Source of the DNA: [Candidatus Thermochlorobacteriaceae] bacterium GBChlB | GTDB lineage: Bacteria > Bacteroidota > Chlorobiia > Chlorobiales > Thermochlorobacteraceae | DNA: 58,527 bases | Assembly: GCA_000724175.1 (NCBI GenBank) | Contig: JPGV01000004.1 | Span: 1-58,527 of the forward strand | Direction of reading: 5' to 3' | Shown: positions 19,089-28,816 of the stretch, piece after piece | Position numbering within the stretch: the first letter of the stretch is position 1 | Layout: each line of letters begins with the position of its first letter | Position numbers and translations under genes: made by a program | Notes under the pieces: model-generated | Seen by the model: only the letters and a program-made list of their open reading frames with translations | What the model was told of the DNA's origin: nothing | Databases searched by the model: none

Positions 19089-20492
19089 ATGACCGAAACA
19101 GTGCAACCGCAATCTCCAAAAACCGTTTCTGGCGCGGATATTTTAGCGGCGGCGGGCGGCGCGCCCGTCAAGAAAAAGTCGCGGCGAAACTTGTACATCG
19201 CAGGCGGCATCGCTGTTCTGCTTCTCGTCATCGCTGTCATCGCGCTTCTGCCCAAAGGAGTAAAGCCGACAATTGTAACGACGGAGAAGTCGGCGATTCG
19301 CACCATTACGCAGCTTGTTTCGGCGACGGGCAAGGTTCAGCCTGAAACCGAAGTCAAACTCTCGCCCGAAGTCTCTGGCGAAATCGTCGAGTTGCCGGTC
19401 GCTGACGGTCAAAAGGTCAAGCGCGGACAGTTGCTCTTTAAAATCAACCCGCAACTAACCAAAGCACAAGTCGAGCAAGCGCGCGCGGCGCTCAGTTCGG
19501 CAAAAGCAGCAAGTCTGCGCGCGAAAGCCGAGCAACTGCGCACCGCCGAAGAGTTCCGTCGTTCCGAACAGCTCTTCAACCAGAAGCTCGCTTCCGAAAC
19601 GGAATACCTTGCTGCGAAAACCGCCGCCGAAGTCGCCAAAGCCAACGCAGAAGCGGCGGTCTATGATGTGCAACGCTTGGAAAGCCAGTTGCGACAAGCC
19701 ATTGAGCAACTCTCGCGCACCACGGTTACCTCGCCGATTGACGGCACGGTGAGTTCATTGTCGGCAAAATTAGGCGAGCGCGTTGTCGGCTCAATTCAAA
19801 TGGCGGGAACAGAAATTTTGCGCGTCGCCGATTTGAACACGATGGAAGTGCGCGTTGATGTCAATGAAAACGACATCGTCAATGTGAAACTCGGCGACAC
19901 GGCGCGCATCTCGGTCGATGCCTATCCGAACCGCAAGTTCACTGGCGTTGTGCGCGAAATTGCTAACGCGGCAAAGACCACTGGCGTCGGCACGCAGGAA
20001 GAAGTAACGAACTTCCAAGTCAAAATTCGCATTCTCGACCACAATGGCTTGATGCGTCCGGGCATGAGCGCAAGCGCGGATATTGAAACCTTCACCGCCC
20101 GCGATGTTGTTACGGTGCCAATTCAAAGCGTCACGGTGCGCAGTTCCGAACTGGGACTGAGCGCAGAAGAACTCAACCAACGCCGCCAACAGCAATTGCA
20201 ACAGACCGATAACAGCGCCGACCTCATCAACGAGAAAGCCAAGCAACAACAAGAAAAAACCGACCGAGCTAAACTCTTGCGCGTCGTCTTCGTCAAGGTT
20301 GGAGACATTGTGCGCATGAGACCGGTCGAGACGGGCGTCGCAGACAATACTTACATCCAAATTAAAAAAGGGCTTGAGGCAGGCGAAGAAGTCGTATCCG
20401 GCAGTTACAGAGCCATCAGCCGCGACCTCAAAGACAGCGCAAAGGTGATGCTCGAGAGCGCAGTGAAAGGCGCACCGCCGCAAAAACCATAA
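19089..20492 (+). CDS. Periplasmic adaptor subunit of tripartite ABC exporter (MacA/HlyD family)
   Basis: The protein has 467 residues. After a cytoplasmic N-terminus of about 33 residues there is one membrane anchor (about 34-56). The lipoyl-like half-motif [20 protein letters not shown] follows, then an alpha-helical hairpin (about 115-210) rich in Ala, Glu and Arg, then the second lipoyl half ([18 protein letters not shown]). The beta-barrel and membrane-proximal domains end with [14 protein letters not shown] Gln-rich helix near 370-395 ([19 protein letters not shown]) is longer than in typical MacA. It should link the TolC duct to the MacB-like permeases. The gene lies 35 bases after the TolC-like gene and 35 bases before the ATPase. 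Confidence 0.92.
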   Translation: MTETVQPQSPKTVSGADILAAAGGAPVKKKSRRNLYIAGGIAVLLLVIAVIALLPKGVKPTIVTTEKSAIRTITQLVSATGKVQPETEVKLSPEVSGEIVELPVADGQKVKRGQLLFKINPQLTKAQVEQARAALSSAKAASLRAKAEQLRTAEEFRRSEQLFNQKLASETEYLAAKTAAEVAKANAEAAVYDVQRLESQLRQAIEQLSRTTVTSPIDGTVSSLSAKLGERVVGSIQMAGTEILRVADLNTMEVRVDVNENDIVNVKLGDTARISVDAYPNRKFTGVVREIANAAKTTGVGTQEEVTNFQVKIRILDHNGLMRPGMSASADIETFTARDVVTVPIQSVTVRSSELGLSAEELNQRRQQQLQQTDNSADLINEKAKQQQEKTDRAKLLRVVFVKVGDIVRMRPVETGVADNTYIQIKKGLEAGEEVVSGSYRAISRDLKDSAKVMLESAVKGAPPQKP

Positions 20493-20527
20493 CTGAGAAA
20501 TTCATTTTTACCGCGAGGATCATTTTT

Positions 20528-21259
20528 ATGGAAAGAGCCATCAGACCGAAAGGCAAGCTCGTCATTCAAATCGAGGGCGTAACGAAGGAATACAAAATGG
20601 GCGATGAAATTGTCAAGGCATTGCGCGGCGTGTCGCTCTCGATTTATCGCAATGAATACGTGGCGATTATGGGTCCGTCGGGAAGCGGGAAATCAACGAT
20701 GATGAACCTGCTTGGCTGTTTGGATACACCAACGGCGGGCAAATACGAGTTCAACGGAAAAAACGTCGCCGCCATGGAAGACGACGAGCTCGCTGCGATT
20801 CGCAACAAGGAAATCGGGTTTGTGTTCCAAACGTTTAATCTTTTGCCGCGTAGCGATGCGCTTGCTAATGTCGAGTTGCCGCTTGTCTATGCGGGCGTTT
20901 CGGGCGAGGAGCGGCGCAACCGTGCGCTCGCCGCGCTCGAGAGTGTCGGGCTGGGTTCGCGCGTGCATCATAAGCCGAATGAACTCTCAGGCGGACAGCG
21001 TCAGCGCGTTGCCATTGCGCGGGCACTCGTCAATAACCCATCTATCATTCTTGCCGACGAGCCGACGGGAAATCTCGACACCAAAACGAGCATTGACATT
21101 ATGAACGTGTTTGAAGACCTTTACAACAAAGGCAATACGATTATCGTTGTTACGCACGAAGAAGATATTGCGCGACATGCACGACGCGTGGTGCGATTGC
21201 GCGACGGGCTTATCGAGAGCGATAAAACCATCAGTGAAGAATACTTGATGCAAGCCTAA
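20528..21259 (+). CDS. ABC transporter ATP-binding protein (MacB/LolD type)
   Basis: This 243-residue ATPase has Walker [10 protein letters not shown] (49-57), the Q-loop [10 protein letters not shown], the signature [15 protein letters not shown], Walker [10 protein letters not shown] and the H-loop VVTHE. The LNLLPR-type Q-loop and the conserved TGNLDTKT place it in the MacB/LolD/FtsE branch that powers mechanotransmission rather than bulk transport. It is the only ATPase in the operon and must serve both permeases. A Shine-Dalgarno-like GAGGA lies about 10 bases upstream of the ATG. Confidence 0.95.
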   Translation: MERAIRPKGKLVIQIEGVTKEYKMGDEIVKALRGVSLSIYRNEYVAIMGPSGSGKSTMMNLLGCLDTPTAGKYEFNGKNVAAMEDDELAAIRNKEIGFVFQTFNLLPRSDALANVELPLVYAGVSGEERRNRALAALESVGLGSRVHHKPNELSGGQRQRVAIARALVNNPSIILADEPTGNLDTKTSIDIMNVFEDLYNKGNTIIVVTHEEDIARHARRVVRLRDGLIESDKTISEEYLMQA

Positions 21260-21343
21260 CGAGTTTGGATTGACAATGTCTGCCTTTGGCACAAACGATT
21301 GAAAAATGTAACTCGCTTTGAAACCTCTAACACGGCACTGAGA

Positions 21344-22318
21344 ATGAATCAATCATTTGTTTTAGGCGTGATAATGCTGTTGCTATTCGTGGAACGGAGC
21401 GTGGCGCAAAGCTACGACGAGATTGAAAAACTCATTGAGAGACGCAAACTCGCCGACGCAGAAAAAGCGCTCAACGAAAAATTGGCGGTGAACTCGATCG
21501 ACGATTCGGCGCATTATTTTTTGGGCAACCTTTGCCTGTTTCAAAAAAACAAATACGACGACGCTGTCAAGCATTTTGAAAAATGTGTCGAGCTTAAGCC
21601 GCAAACGAGCCTATATCATACGCAGTTAGGTCAAGCGCTTGGGCGCAGTGCGCAACAAGGTGGAATCTTTGCGCAAATTGGGTCGGTAGGGAGAGTCAAA
21701 GGGTCATTTGAAAAAGCCGTGCAACTCGATCCGGATGATTTTGAAGCGCGATACATGTTAGTGCTGTTTCACTTGAATGCGCCCGGCATTGTCGGTGGAA
21801 GTTGGGATGTGGCTAAGCAACAAGCCAGAGAGTATGAAAAATACAGCTCGCGCGGCTCAGCCCTACTTTGGATGTTAATCCATGCACAGTTGAAAGAACA
21901 CGATAAATTTTTAAGCGCTTTGGAAAACGCTAAAATTGTAACTCAGATTGAGCAAGACGCGATGCAATCGGCGGTGTCGATGGAGTTCTCAAACCTGATG
22001 CAAGAGAATTTGTGGGATAAGGCAAAACGAATCTCTGCAAAATTTGTTGAGATATCTCCCAGCAAATTTTGGGGGTATTTATATTCTGGGAGATGTTTGC
22101 TTGAAGAGAAAAAATACGACGAAGCGATTGCTCAACTTGCAAAATCGATTGAGTTGGAAAAAAGTTACACGCCAGCGTATTACTATGTTGGTGTCGCAAA
22201 CGACCGAAAAGGCGATAAAGAAAAAGCGATAGAATACTATCAGAAGTATGTCGAGATGGAAAAGAGAGGTGATACGGTCGAAAAGGTTAAAAAGAGAATT
22301 GAAGAGCTAAAAAAATAA
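21344..22318 (+). CDS. Secreted TPR protein within the ABC export operon
   Basis: ATG 21344 gives 324 residues with the signal peptide MNQSFVLGVIMLLLFVERSVAQ; an earlier TTG at 21299 would put 15 non-hydrophobic residues in front of it. The mature part is a run of TPR units: HYFLGNLCLFQKNKYDDAVKHFE, LGQALGRSAQQGG and GRCLLEEKKYDEAIAQLAKS, ending in YYVGVANDRKGDKEKAIEYY. It sits between the ATPase and the first permease, so it is probably a periplasmic part or client handler of the exporter. No enzyme motif is visible. Position within the operon is the only functional clue. Confidence 0.8.
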   Translation: MNQSFVLGVIMLLLFVERSVAQSYDEIEKLIERRKLADAEKALNEKLAVNSIDDSAHYFLGNLCLFQKNKYDDAVKHFEKCVELKPQTSLYHTQLGQALGRSAQQGGIFAQIGSVGRVKGSFEKAVQLDPDDFEARYMLVLFHLNAPGIVGGSWDVAKQQAREYEKYSSRGSALLWMLIHAQLKEHDKFLSALENAKIVTQIEQDAMQSAVSMEFSNLMQENLWDKAKRISAKFVEISPSKFWGYLYSGRCLLEEKKYDEAIAQLAKSIELEKSYTPAYYYVGVANDRKGDKEKAIEYYQKYVEMEKRGDTVEKVKKRIEELKK

Positions 22319-22372
22319 TCGTGCTGCTTCAAATCGAGCAACAAGCGATTCAACGCACAACACAACCGACCG

Positions 22373-23632
22373 ATGAAAGAAATCAAAATTCTCTTCTACG
22401 AGTTTAACGAAAGCGTCAAGATTGCTTTCGACCAGATTCGCGCCAATAAAATGCGCTCGATTCTCACGGCGCTTGGCGTTATCATTGGCATTCTTGCCGT
22501 AACGCTGATGGGAACAGCGATTAACGGCATCGACAAAGGCTTCGATAACAGCCTCTCTATGATTGGCTACGACGTGCTTTATGTGCAAAAATGGCCTTGG
22601 GCAAATGTCGATGATTGGTGGAACTACCGCAACCGCCGACGCATCAAGACCGACTACGCCGAGCAGCTCAACAAGATGATTGAAGCCGCGCCAAATACCG
22701 AACTCATTACCGCCGTCCCGCAAGGTGTAAATATCAAAAGCGTCAAATACGAAGACAACCAAGTCAAAGGGGTCTTTTTGCTTGGCACAACGGATGAGTA
22801 TCCGATTATCTCCACCGTCGATTTGAAAGAAGGACGGTTCTTCAGCACGATTGAATCGCGCACTGGTCGACCCGTTTGCGTTATCGGATATGACATTGCA
22901 GACGCGCTCTTTCCCAACGGGTCGGCAGTCGACAAAGTGGTTCAAATTGGCGGCGTGCAGTGCCGTGTCATCGGCGTTCTGGCAAAACAGGGAAAATTTC
23001 TTGGCTTGTTTAGCTTCGACTCGCAAGCCATTATCCCGCTTGAACTCTTGCAAAAACATTTTGGCGAGACGAACAACGACCGCGTCGTGGTCAAAATCAA
23101 AGACAAGACGCGCACCCTCGAAGCCAAAGATGAATTAACTGGACTGATGCGGCGTGTTCGCGGACTGCTGCCCGACCAAAAAGACGACTTCAGCATCAAC
23201 GAACAGCAGGCGTTCAAAAGCACGCTCGACCCGATTAAGTCGGGCATTGCACTGGCAGGCTTATTCATAACGGGCTTGTCGCTCTTTGTCGGCGCGATTG
23301 GCATTATGAACATCACGTTTGTGAGCGTCAAGGAACGCACGAAGGAAATCGGGACGCGCAAAGCCTTAGGCGCGCGCCGCCGAACGATTCTCATGCAGTT
23401 CCTCATTGAAGCAGTGTCGATTTGTCTCGTCGGCGGCATTGTCGGGTTGCTTTTGGCGTGGGGAATGAGCATGGCGATTGGCGCGGCAGCCTCGTCGTTT
23501 CCTGTCAGCTTCTCGTTTGATTTGGTCATCGTCGGTATGGCGGCATCGATTCTGACAGGCATTTTCTCTGGCTTCGCGCCAGCGTTCTCGGCGTCCAAAC
23601 TCGATCCAGTGGTCGCGCTGCGTTATGAATAG
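22373..23632 (+). CDS. ABC transporter permease (MacB/FtsX family), first copy
   Basis: The protein has 419 residues. The first transmembrane helix is at about 28-50 (RSILTALGVIIGILAVTLMG). A large periplasmic MacB core domain runs from about 55 to 285. Three C-terminal helices include the hallmark GAIGIMNITFVSVKERTKEIGTRKALGA, whose cytoplasmic coupling helix meets the ATPase. The end DPVVALRYE is typical. It lacks a fused nucleotide-binding domain and so must use the separate ATPase upstream. It is similar in layout to the second permease but diverged in the periplasmic domain, which suggests a heterodimer. Confidence 0.93.
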   Translation: MKEIKILFYEFNESVKIAFDQIRANKMRSILTALGVIIGILAVTLMGTAINGIDKGFDNSLSMIGYDVLYVQKWPWANVDDWWNYRNRRRIKTDYAEQLNKMIEAAPNTELITAVPQGVNIKSVKYEDNQVKGVFLLGTTDEYPIISTVDLKEGRFFSTIESRTGRPVCVIGYDIADALFPNGSAVDKVVQIGGVQCRVIGVLAKQGKFLGLFSFDSQAIIPLELLQKHFGETNNDRVVVKIKDKTRTLEAKDELTGLMRRVRGLLPDQKDDFSINEQQAFKSTLDPIKSGIALAGLFITGLSLFVGAIGIMNITFVSVKERTKEIGTRKALGARRRTILMQFLIEAVSICLVGGIVGLLLAWGMSMAIGAAASSFPVSFSFDLVIVGMAASILTGIFSGFAPAFSASKLDPVVALRYE

Positions 23633-23672
23633 TGGAGTATGAAAAGAAAACTCTCAACCGCAACTGCTGGAT

Positions 23673-24157
23673 ATGAGCGACGCGCAGATGTTGAATGATG
23701 AAAAAAAGAAACCGAGAGAAATACGAGAACGAGCGGAAGAGTTTGCGATTAGAGCCATCAGACTTTATGAACATCTGGAAACATTAAAGAGCGGCGCGGC
23801 AAAAATTATCGCCAATCCGTTTCTTAGATTGGCAACATCGATAGGCGCAAATTTGCAAGAAGCAAAATTTGGCGAAAGCAAAGCGGACTTCGTTCACAAG
23901 TTGAGCATCTCGCAAAAGAGAGCCAATGAAACGCTTACGGGTTGAACCTGCTTGGAAAATCAACTCTTGTAGAAGAAAAACGGTTGGAATTGCTCATACA
24001 AGAAGTCAATGAACTTATTGCGATAATCACAACAATTATTGTGAAAGTTAAAACGAGCCGCAAAATAAATTTTTCATACTTCATACTTTACACGTCATAT
24101 TTTTATGCGTTTTACCGAGATTTTGTCAATGGCACTCTCATCGCTGAAAGCCAATAA
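23673..24157 (+). pseudogene. Frameshifted four-helix-bundle protein (23S rRNA intervening-sequence protein family)
   Basis: Two adjacent frames make one family member. The first (from 23673) contains EFAIRAIRLYEHL, IANPFLRLATSIGANLQEA and SKADFVHKLSISQKRANETL, then stops at TGA 23943-23945. The family continues WLxLL...ELLxEANELIAIxTTII, and that appears in another frame from about 23940 (NLLGKSTLVEEKRLEL, EVNELIAIITTIIVKV). One base seems to be missing near 23936 (expected ACTGGTTGAAC, seen ACGGGTTGAAC after CTT). It is either a genuine decaying gene or a sequencing/assembly indel. The family is a small helical protein of unknown role, often found near rRNA intervening sequences, genomic islands or sugar operons. 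Here it lies between two permease genes. The 3' end of the second frame overlaps the next gene by 53 bases; the original stop is uncertain. Confidence 0.75.
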
Positions 24158-25337
24158 GTTGCGCTCGGGCTTGACGATGTTCGGCATCACGGTCGGCGTC
24201 TTTTCGGTCATCGGCGTCATGACCGTCATCGGCGCGGTGCAAAGCTCCATTGAGACCGGGCTTGCGTTCTTGGGGTCAAGCACATTTCAAATCTCTAAAT
24301 ACCCAAGTATAAACATCGGCGGCAATGTGCGCGACAAATACGCCAATCGACGCAACATCACCTACGAAGAAGTGCAACGCTTCGAGAAACTTATGCAGGA
24401 CTTCGCACCCGCCGTTTGCCCGAAGGTCTTCGACGGTGGCAAACAAGCTGCCTATAACGGACTCAAAACCAATCCTAATGTCAATATCGTTGGCACGAAC
24501 AAACACTTTATCGCCGTCAATCAACACAACATTGAGGAAGGCAGAAACCTGACCGACGAAGATGTCGAATACGCCCGCAGCGTGATTGTGATTGGGCAGG
24601 GCATCAAGAAAAAACTTTTTCCCAACGAAAGCCCGATTGAGAAACTCATCAAAGTAAATGGCAAAACCTATCGCGTCATTGGCGTCTTGAAATCCAAAGG
24701 TGGCTCATTTGGCGGCAATGACGACGACCTTGCGATGATTCCCATCACGCGCTTCTACGAAAACTATGGCAAAGCGAATCGCAGTGTTAACATTGCCATT
24801 CAAGCTGCATCGCAAGAGCTTTACGACAAAACATACGACCGCGCCATTGGCGCAATGCGCGTCGCACGCGGCTTGGAAGCCGACGAGGAAAATGACTTTG
24901 AGGTGTCCTCCAACGATTCACTCATCGGCACGTTCAGTCAGATTGCTGGCATCATTCGCGTTGGCGCGTTCATCATCAGTTTCATTGCGCTCATCACGGC
25001 GGGCATCGGCATTATGAACATTATGCTCGTTTCGGTAACGGAGCGGACAAAAGAAATCGGCATTCGCAAATCCATCGGCGCCAAAAAGAAAAGCATCTTG
25101 ACGCAGTTCCTCATCGAGGCCGTGATTTTGTCGGAACTTGGCGGCTTTCTCGGCATCTTGATTGGTGTCGTGGGCGGCAACCTTATCGCCTTGCAGTTCG
25201 ATGCATCGGTGATTTTCCCGTGGGATTGGGCGGTGGTGAGTTTAGTCGTCTGCTCGCTTATCGGCATTGGCTTTGGATTCTTTCCCGCCGTCAAAGCCTC
25301 ATCGCTCGACCCGATTGAAGCCCTGCGGTTTGAATAA
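24105..25337 (+). CDS. ABC transporter permease (MacB/FtsX family), second copy
   Basis: The protein has 410 residues with the same plan as the permease at 22373: an N-terminal helix (LRSGLTMFGITVGVFSVIGV), a periplasmic domain about 50-280, and three C-terminal helices containing GIGIMNIMLVSVTERTKEIGIRKSIGAKKKSI. It ends SLDPIEALRFE. The periplasmic part differs clearly from the first copy. One ATPase, one adaptor and two different permeases suggest a heterodimeric MacB-type channel exporting a peptide, lipid or antibiotic-like molecule. The substrate is unknown. Confidence 0.93.
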   Translation: MRFTEILSMALSSLKANKLRSGLTMFGITVGVFSVIGVMTVIGAVQSSIETGLAFLGSSTFQISKYPSINIGGNVRDKYANRRNITYEEVQRFEKLMQDFAPAVCPKVFDGGKQAAYNGLKTNPNVNIVGTNKHFIAVNQHNIEEGRNLTDEDVEYARSVIVIGQGIKKKLFPNESPIEKLIKVNGKTYRVIGVLKSKGGSFGGNDDDLAMIPITRFYENYGKANRSVNIAIQAASQELYDKTYDRAIGAMRVARGLEADEENDFEVSSNDSLIGTFSQIAGIIRVGAFIISFIALITAGIGIMNIMLVSVTERTKEIGIRKSIGAKKKSILTQFLIEAVILSELGGFLGILIGVVGGNLIALQFDASVIFPWDWAVVSLVVCSLIGIGFGFFPAVKASSLDPIEALRFE

Positions 25338-25456
25338 CAGACCGAGAGACAAAATGACCGCAAAATCGGGGCTCTACGTCCGCAAGTATTTTTTTCTTAT
25401 GTTTGTCCCTGACCAATCTCTATGGTCTATGTGCAACGAAAAACCAGATTTAATTC

Positions 25457-25858
25457 ATGCTCAAACAATTCTTTGAAGAATACAAGGCATTCATTCAACG
25501 TGGGAATGTGCTTGACCTTGCCGTCGGCGTCATCATCGGCGGCGCGTTTGGCAAAATCACGAGCGCGTTGGTTGATAACGTGTTGATGCCACCGATTGGC
25601 TTTCTCGTGGGCGGCGTCGAGTTCGACAAACTCGCAATTCTCTTACAAGTCTCCGAATCCAAGCCGGCAGTGGCAATTGAGTATGGCAAGTTTATTCAAA
25701 GCGTGATTGATTTTCTCATCATTGCATTTGTGGTGTTTCTCGTTGTCAAAGCCGTGAATGCCATGCAAAAGAAGAAAGACGAAACGCCGCCGCCACCACC
25801 CGTACAGGAAGTCTTGCTCACCGAAATCCGCGACCTGCTCAAACAACAGCAGAAGTAA
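25457..25858 (+). CDS. mscL: Large-conductance mechanosensitive channel MscL
   Basis: The protein has 133 residues, the normal size. FKAFIQRGNVLDLAVGVIIGGAFGKI-type sequence (here YKAFIQRGNVLDLAVGVIIG) is the amphipathic N-helix and pore-lining TM1 of MscL. LVDNVLMPPIGFLVGG follows, a periplasmic loop, then TM2 (IDFLIIAFVVFLVVKAVN) and a C-terminal helical bundle (EVLLTEIRDLLKQQ) after a Pro run. It releases solutes on hypo-osmotic shock. It is 119 bases after the permease gene and probably has its own promoter. Confidence 0.97.
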   Translation: MLKQFFEEYKAFIQRGNVLDLAVGVIIGGAFGKITSALVDNVLMPPIGFLVGGVEFDKLAILLQVSESKPAVAIEYGKFIQSVIDFLIIAFVVFLVVKAVNAMQKKKDETPPPPPVQEVLLTEIRDLLKQQQK

Positions 25859-25885
25859 CTCACTCAACGCCATTTAGAGCAATAC

Positions 25886-26794
25886 ATGTTCAAAATAAAA
25901 TCACTCAGCGTTATTGCGTTGCTGCTTTTTTCAACGTGGGCATCTGCGCAAACGCCTGTTGACGCGCCGCCAGCAACGATTCCCGACTCACTCAAAGGCT
26001 GGAAAGCTGGCGGCAACTTCGGCGCAAACTTTTCGCTCGTGCAACTCAATAATTGGGCAGGTGGCGGTCAGAACGCTGTCTCTATCGTTGGCTTGCTGAA
26101 CATTGGAGCGACCTATAAGGGCGACGCAATCACTTGGAACAACGTGCTCGAGCTTGGTCTCGGTGCGGCAAATCTCGGCGGCATCGGCTTTCGCAAGACG
26201 GACGACAAAATTATCTTTATCTCTAAACTCGGCTATACGCTCAGTCCCGCCCTGAGCGCAGCAGTATTGGCTGATTTTAGAACGCAGTTCTTGGACGGCT
26301 TGGATTTCCCAAGACAAGATTCGTCGGTGCGCATCTCGAGCTTTATGGCGCCCGGCTACCTGACGCTCTCGGCGGGCTTAGACTATCACCCCGTTGATTA
26401 TTTCTCGCTCTTTCTCGCGCCGCTCTCGAACCGATTGATTTTTGTGGCAGACGAGAAACTCTCGCAGGCAGGGGCATTCGGCGTGCGTCCGGGCGAGCGC
26501 ATCTTGTCGGAACTCGGTGCGGCACTCTCGGCACAGTTCAAAAAAGAGTTTGTCGAGAATATCACGTTGCAGTCGCGCCTGACGCTCTTTGCGCCCTACT
26601 CGAATCTCACCACTATCGTTACCGCTTGGGAAAATTTAATTCTCTTCAAGGTCAACAAATACGTAACAGTGAGTTTGGAAACGCAAGCCTTCTACGACGA
26701 CAAGGTGAAAAACATCCGCCGCGACGACGGCACCATTGGGCAAGCAACGCAGGTCAAGAACACGCTCGCCATCGGGCTGGTATATGGATTCTAA
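25886..26794 (+). CDS. DUF3078 family outer-membrane protein
   Basis: The protein has 302 residues with the signal peptide MFKIKSLSVIALLLFSTWASAQ. The mature N-terminus GWKAGGNFGANFSLVQLNNWAGGGQNAVS is the DUF3078 hallmark (W.......N.S...L.NWA.GG). Alternating amphipathic beta strands follow, ending in aromatic VYGF, as in outer-membrane barrels. The family is largely restricted to Bacteroidota/Chlorobiota and has no assigned function. It is convergent with batA, 12 bases apart. Confidence 0.85.
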   Translation: MFKIKSLSVIALLLFSTWASAQTPVDAPPATIPDSLKGWKAGGNFGANFSLVQLNNWAGGGQNAVSIVGLLNIGATYKGDAITWNNVLELGLGAANLGGIGFRKTDDKIIFISKLGYTLSPALSAAVLADFRTQFLDGLDFPRQDSSVRISSFMAPGYLTLSAGLDYHPVDYFSLFLAPLSNRLIFVADEKLSQAGAFGVRPGERILSELGAALSAQFKKEFVENITLQSRLTLFAPYSNLTTIVTAWENLILFKVNKYVTVSLETQAFYDDKVKNIRRDDGTIGQATQVKNTLAIGLVYGF

Positions 26795-26806
26795 ACCAGA
26801 GCGCGC

Positions 26807-27829
26807 TTACGGCACTTTGCGAAAGCGCGTGTTGGCGAGCAAGAGTTCAAGCGCGAGACATAAAAACGCAGGAACGAGAAATTGCGCGAACTCTTCTTTG
26901 TATTCCGTATAGATTTCGGTCTCGACTTTGGTTTTCTCGAGCAAGTCAATTTCACGATAGGTTCGGCGAAGCGTCTCCAAGTCGGTCGCTCGAAAGTATT
27001 TGCCGCCGGTCATCTGAGCAATGCGCGTGAGCGTTTCATCGTCGACATCGACCTTGACGCGCATATAGCGTTTGCCGAACAGTGGGTCTTCAAAAGGATA
27101 GTTTGCATAGCCGCGTGTGCCAGCGCCGACGGTATAGACTTTGATGCCCAACGCTGCCGCCAGTTCCGCCGCCGTTACAGGTTCGATTTCGCCCGCGTTG
27201 TTTTGTCCATCGGTCAAGAGAATAATCACCTTGCTGCGTGCTGTTGAGCTGCGCAGTCGGTTGACTGCCGTGGCAAGTGCCATGCCGATGGCTGTGCCGT
27301 CTTCCTGCATTCGGCCTGCTCTAAGCAACGCAATCATGCTGCGAAGCAATTGGTAATCGAGCGTGAGCGGACACTGCGTGTAACTTTGCCCAGCGAACAC
27401 TACCAAGCCGATGCGGTCGCTGACACGGTTTTTTACAAAGTCCATCGCCACTTCTTTCGCTGCTTCGATGCGGTTCTTTGGGTCGAAGTCTTCGGCAAGC
27501 ATAGAGCCAGAAAGGTCGATGCACATCACAATGTCAATCCCCTCGGCGTAAATGCTTTGCTTTTGATTTTCCAGACGCGGACGCGCCAGCGCAAGAATCA
27601 CAAATGAGAGCGCCATCAGCCGCAGCACAAAGACTATGTGACGACATGCTTTGACGTTGCTCTGCCGTGTTTGCGCCACCTGCCGGACGTCGGAAAATAC
27701 CAGCGCGGCGGTTTTGCCGACGCGCTCTCGATGCCAATACCAAAATGCCAGCACGGGAAACGAGAGAAACAGCAAAAACGCTTCGGGATTTTGAAACGAA
27801 AAATTCGGTCGTGTAAAAAGGTCAATCAT
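26807..27829 (-). CDS. batA: BatA-like von Willebrand factor A membrane protein
   Basis: The protein has 340 residues: N-terminal hydrophobic segments (about 15-32 and 62-84), a VWA domain, and a C-terminal helix (LVPAFLCLALELLLAN). The MIDAS metal site DLSGS lies at 105-109, with the Thr in GTAIGMALATA and the Asp in ILLTDGQNNAGEI completing it. Bat proteins work with MoxR ATPases and are linked to aerotolerance and envelope stress in Bacteroides and Leptospira. The start overlaps the preceding stop (TGATG), showing coupling with the BatD-like gene. Confidence 0.88.
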   Translation of the reverse strand: MIDLFTRPNFSFQNPEAFLLFLSFPVLAFWYWHRERVGKTAALVFSDVRQVAQTRQSNVKACRHIVFVLRLMALSFVILALARPRLENQKQSIYAEGIDIVMCIDLSGSMLAEDFDPKNRIEAAKEVAMDFVKNRVSDRIGLVVFAGQSYTQCPLTLDYQLLRSMIALLRAGRMQEDGTAIGMALATAVNRLRSSTARSKVIILLTDGQNNAGEIEPVTAAELAAALGIKVYTVGAGTRGYANYPFEDPLFGKRYMRVKVDVDDETLTRIAQMTGGKYFRATDLETLRRTYREIDLLEKTKVETEIYTEYKEEFAQFLVPAFLCLALELLLANTRFRKVP

Positions 27830-28800
27830 CAGCCTTTCACAGATGTTAACGGTTCAGTTGAGATAGGCTTTGCAATCTCGACAACTCGATACGCCAGTTG
27901 CAAACTTTCTTTGGCTTCCAACGCGCTCGGATAGAACTTTGCAAATTTCACTAAGTCGGCTTTCTCCAAGAGCTGTCTGGCAAGCATGGCTTCCTCGCGC
28001 GGACGACGGCGCAAGAGCGTTTCGTAGATTTCCGACGTTAATTGCTCCATTGCCGGAAAGCCGTAGTGCTGCTCTAAAAATTCGCGCACAGCGTCGGAGA
28101 GGTCGCTGTAGTATTTTTTGAAATCGGCTTGCGACTCAAGCGGCGCAGACTCCAACGCTTGCAGTTTTTCGATAGCCGTCTCGTAAGGCGATTTCGTGAC
28201 GACGATGTTCGGCGAGGCAATTTTCTTGCCGCGTTTCTTCAAAGAGGCATAGATAAAATACACCGCAACGCATAGTAAAATCAAGACTCCCGCGCCCGCA
28301 AGCCAAATCCATGTTGGAAACGGAAGCGTTTGAACAGGCTTAATATCGGCAATGTCCTTACGCGACGTATCCAAAGCAGATACCACGTAAATCTGCCTCA
28401 CCGATGGCACAATGAGCGTATCTTGGCGGCGCGTTTGTTCATCTGAATACGCAATGGAAAGCGCCGGCAAGCGTTGCATGCCTGTGTCAAACACCGTCAG
28501 GGTGTAACGCAGCTTCTCTGTAACCAGATTATCGGCTGCGTCTCTCTGCTCCAAGGGTAACTTTTCGATGTAGCGAATCTCAAACGGCATAAACGACGCC
28601 GTATCATTGAGCTGCGGATAATTCAGAACGAGCGTTGGTTTTTTTAGAACCGTTAGGGTGCAAAACACGTCATCGCCAATGGTGCAGGTGTCGGGTTTTA
28701 GCTCGACGGAGACGACCGGCTGCTGCGCGAGCGACATTGATGAGCAAAGCAGCGTAAAAAAAAGTGTTAGGAAAGTGCGGTAAAAACGGGCATTTAGCAT
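27829..28800 (-). CDS. BatD/DUF4381-like single-pass membrane protein of the Bat operon
   Basis: ATG 28800 gives 323 residues with the signal peptide MLNARFYRTFLTLFFTLLCSSMSLAQ; the longer upstream frame overlaps the DUF58 gene and is unlikely. The periplasmic part (about 27-185) is a beta-rich oxygen-tolerance-type domain (VSVELKPDTCTIGDDVFCTLTV). One membrane helix follows at about 190-212 (WIWLAGAGVLILLCVAVYFI), then a helical cytoplasmic tail with DLSDAVREFLEQHYGFPAMEQLTSE, a motif common in proteins next to MoxR/BatA. It is the usual membrane partner between DUF58 and BatA. Confidence 0.8.
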   Translation of the reverse strand: MLNARFYRTFLTLFFTLLCSSMSLAQQPVVSVELKPDTCTIGDDVFCTLTVLKKPTLVLNYPQLNDTASFMPFEIRYIEKLPLEQRDAADNLVTEKLRYTLTVFDTGMQRLPALSIAYSDEQTRRQDTLIVPSVRQIYVVSALDTSRKDIADIKPVQTLPFPTWIWLAGAGVLILLCVAVYFIYASLKKRGKKIASPNIVVTKSPYETAIEKLQALESAPLESQADFKKYYSDLSDAVREFLEQHYGFPAMEQLTSEIYETLLRRRPREEAMLARQLLEKADLVKFAKFYPSALEAKESLQLAYRVVEIAKPISTEPLTSVKG

Positions 28801-28816
28801 TGGTTCGGGAGGGCGG

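Noticed and set aside
19791-20483. Minus-strand frame of 230 codons across the adaptor gene
   Set aside because: Shadow of the MacA-like gene; composition has no family match that I know.
22942-23598. Minus-strand frame of 218 codons across the first permease
   Set aside because: Shadow frame; the plus-strand MacB motifs are intact.
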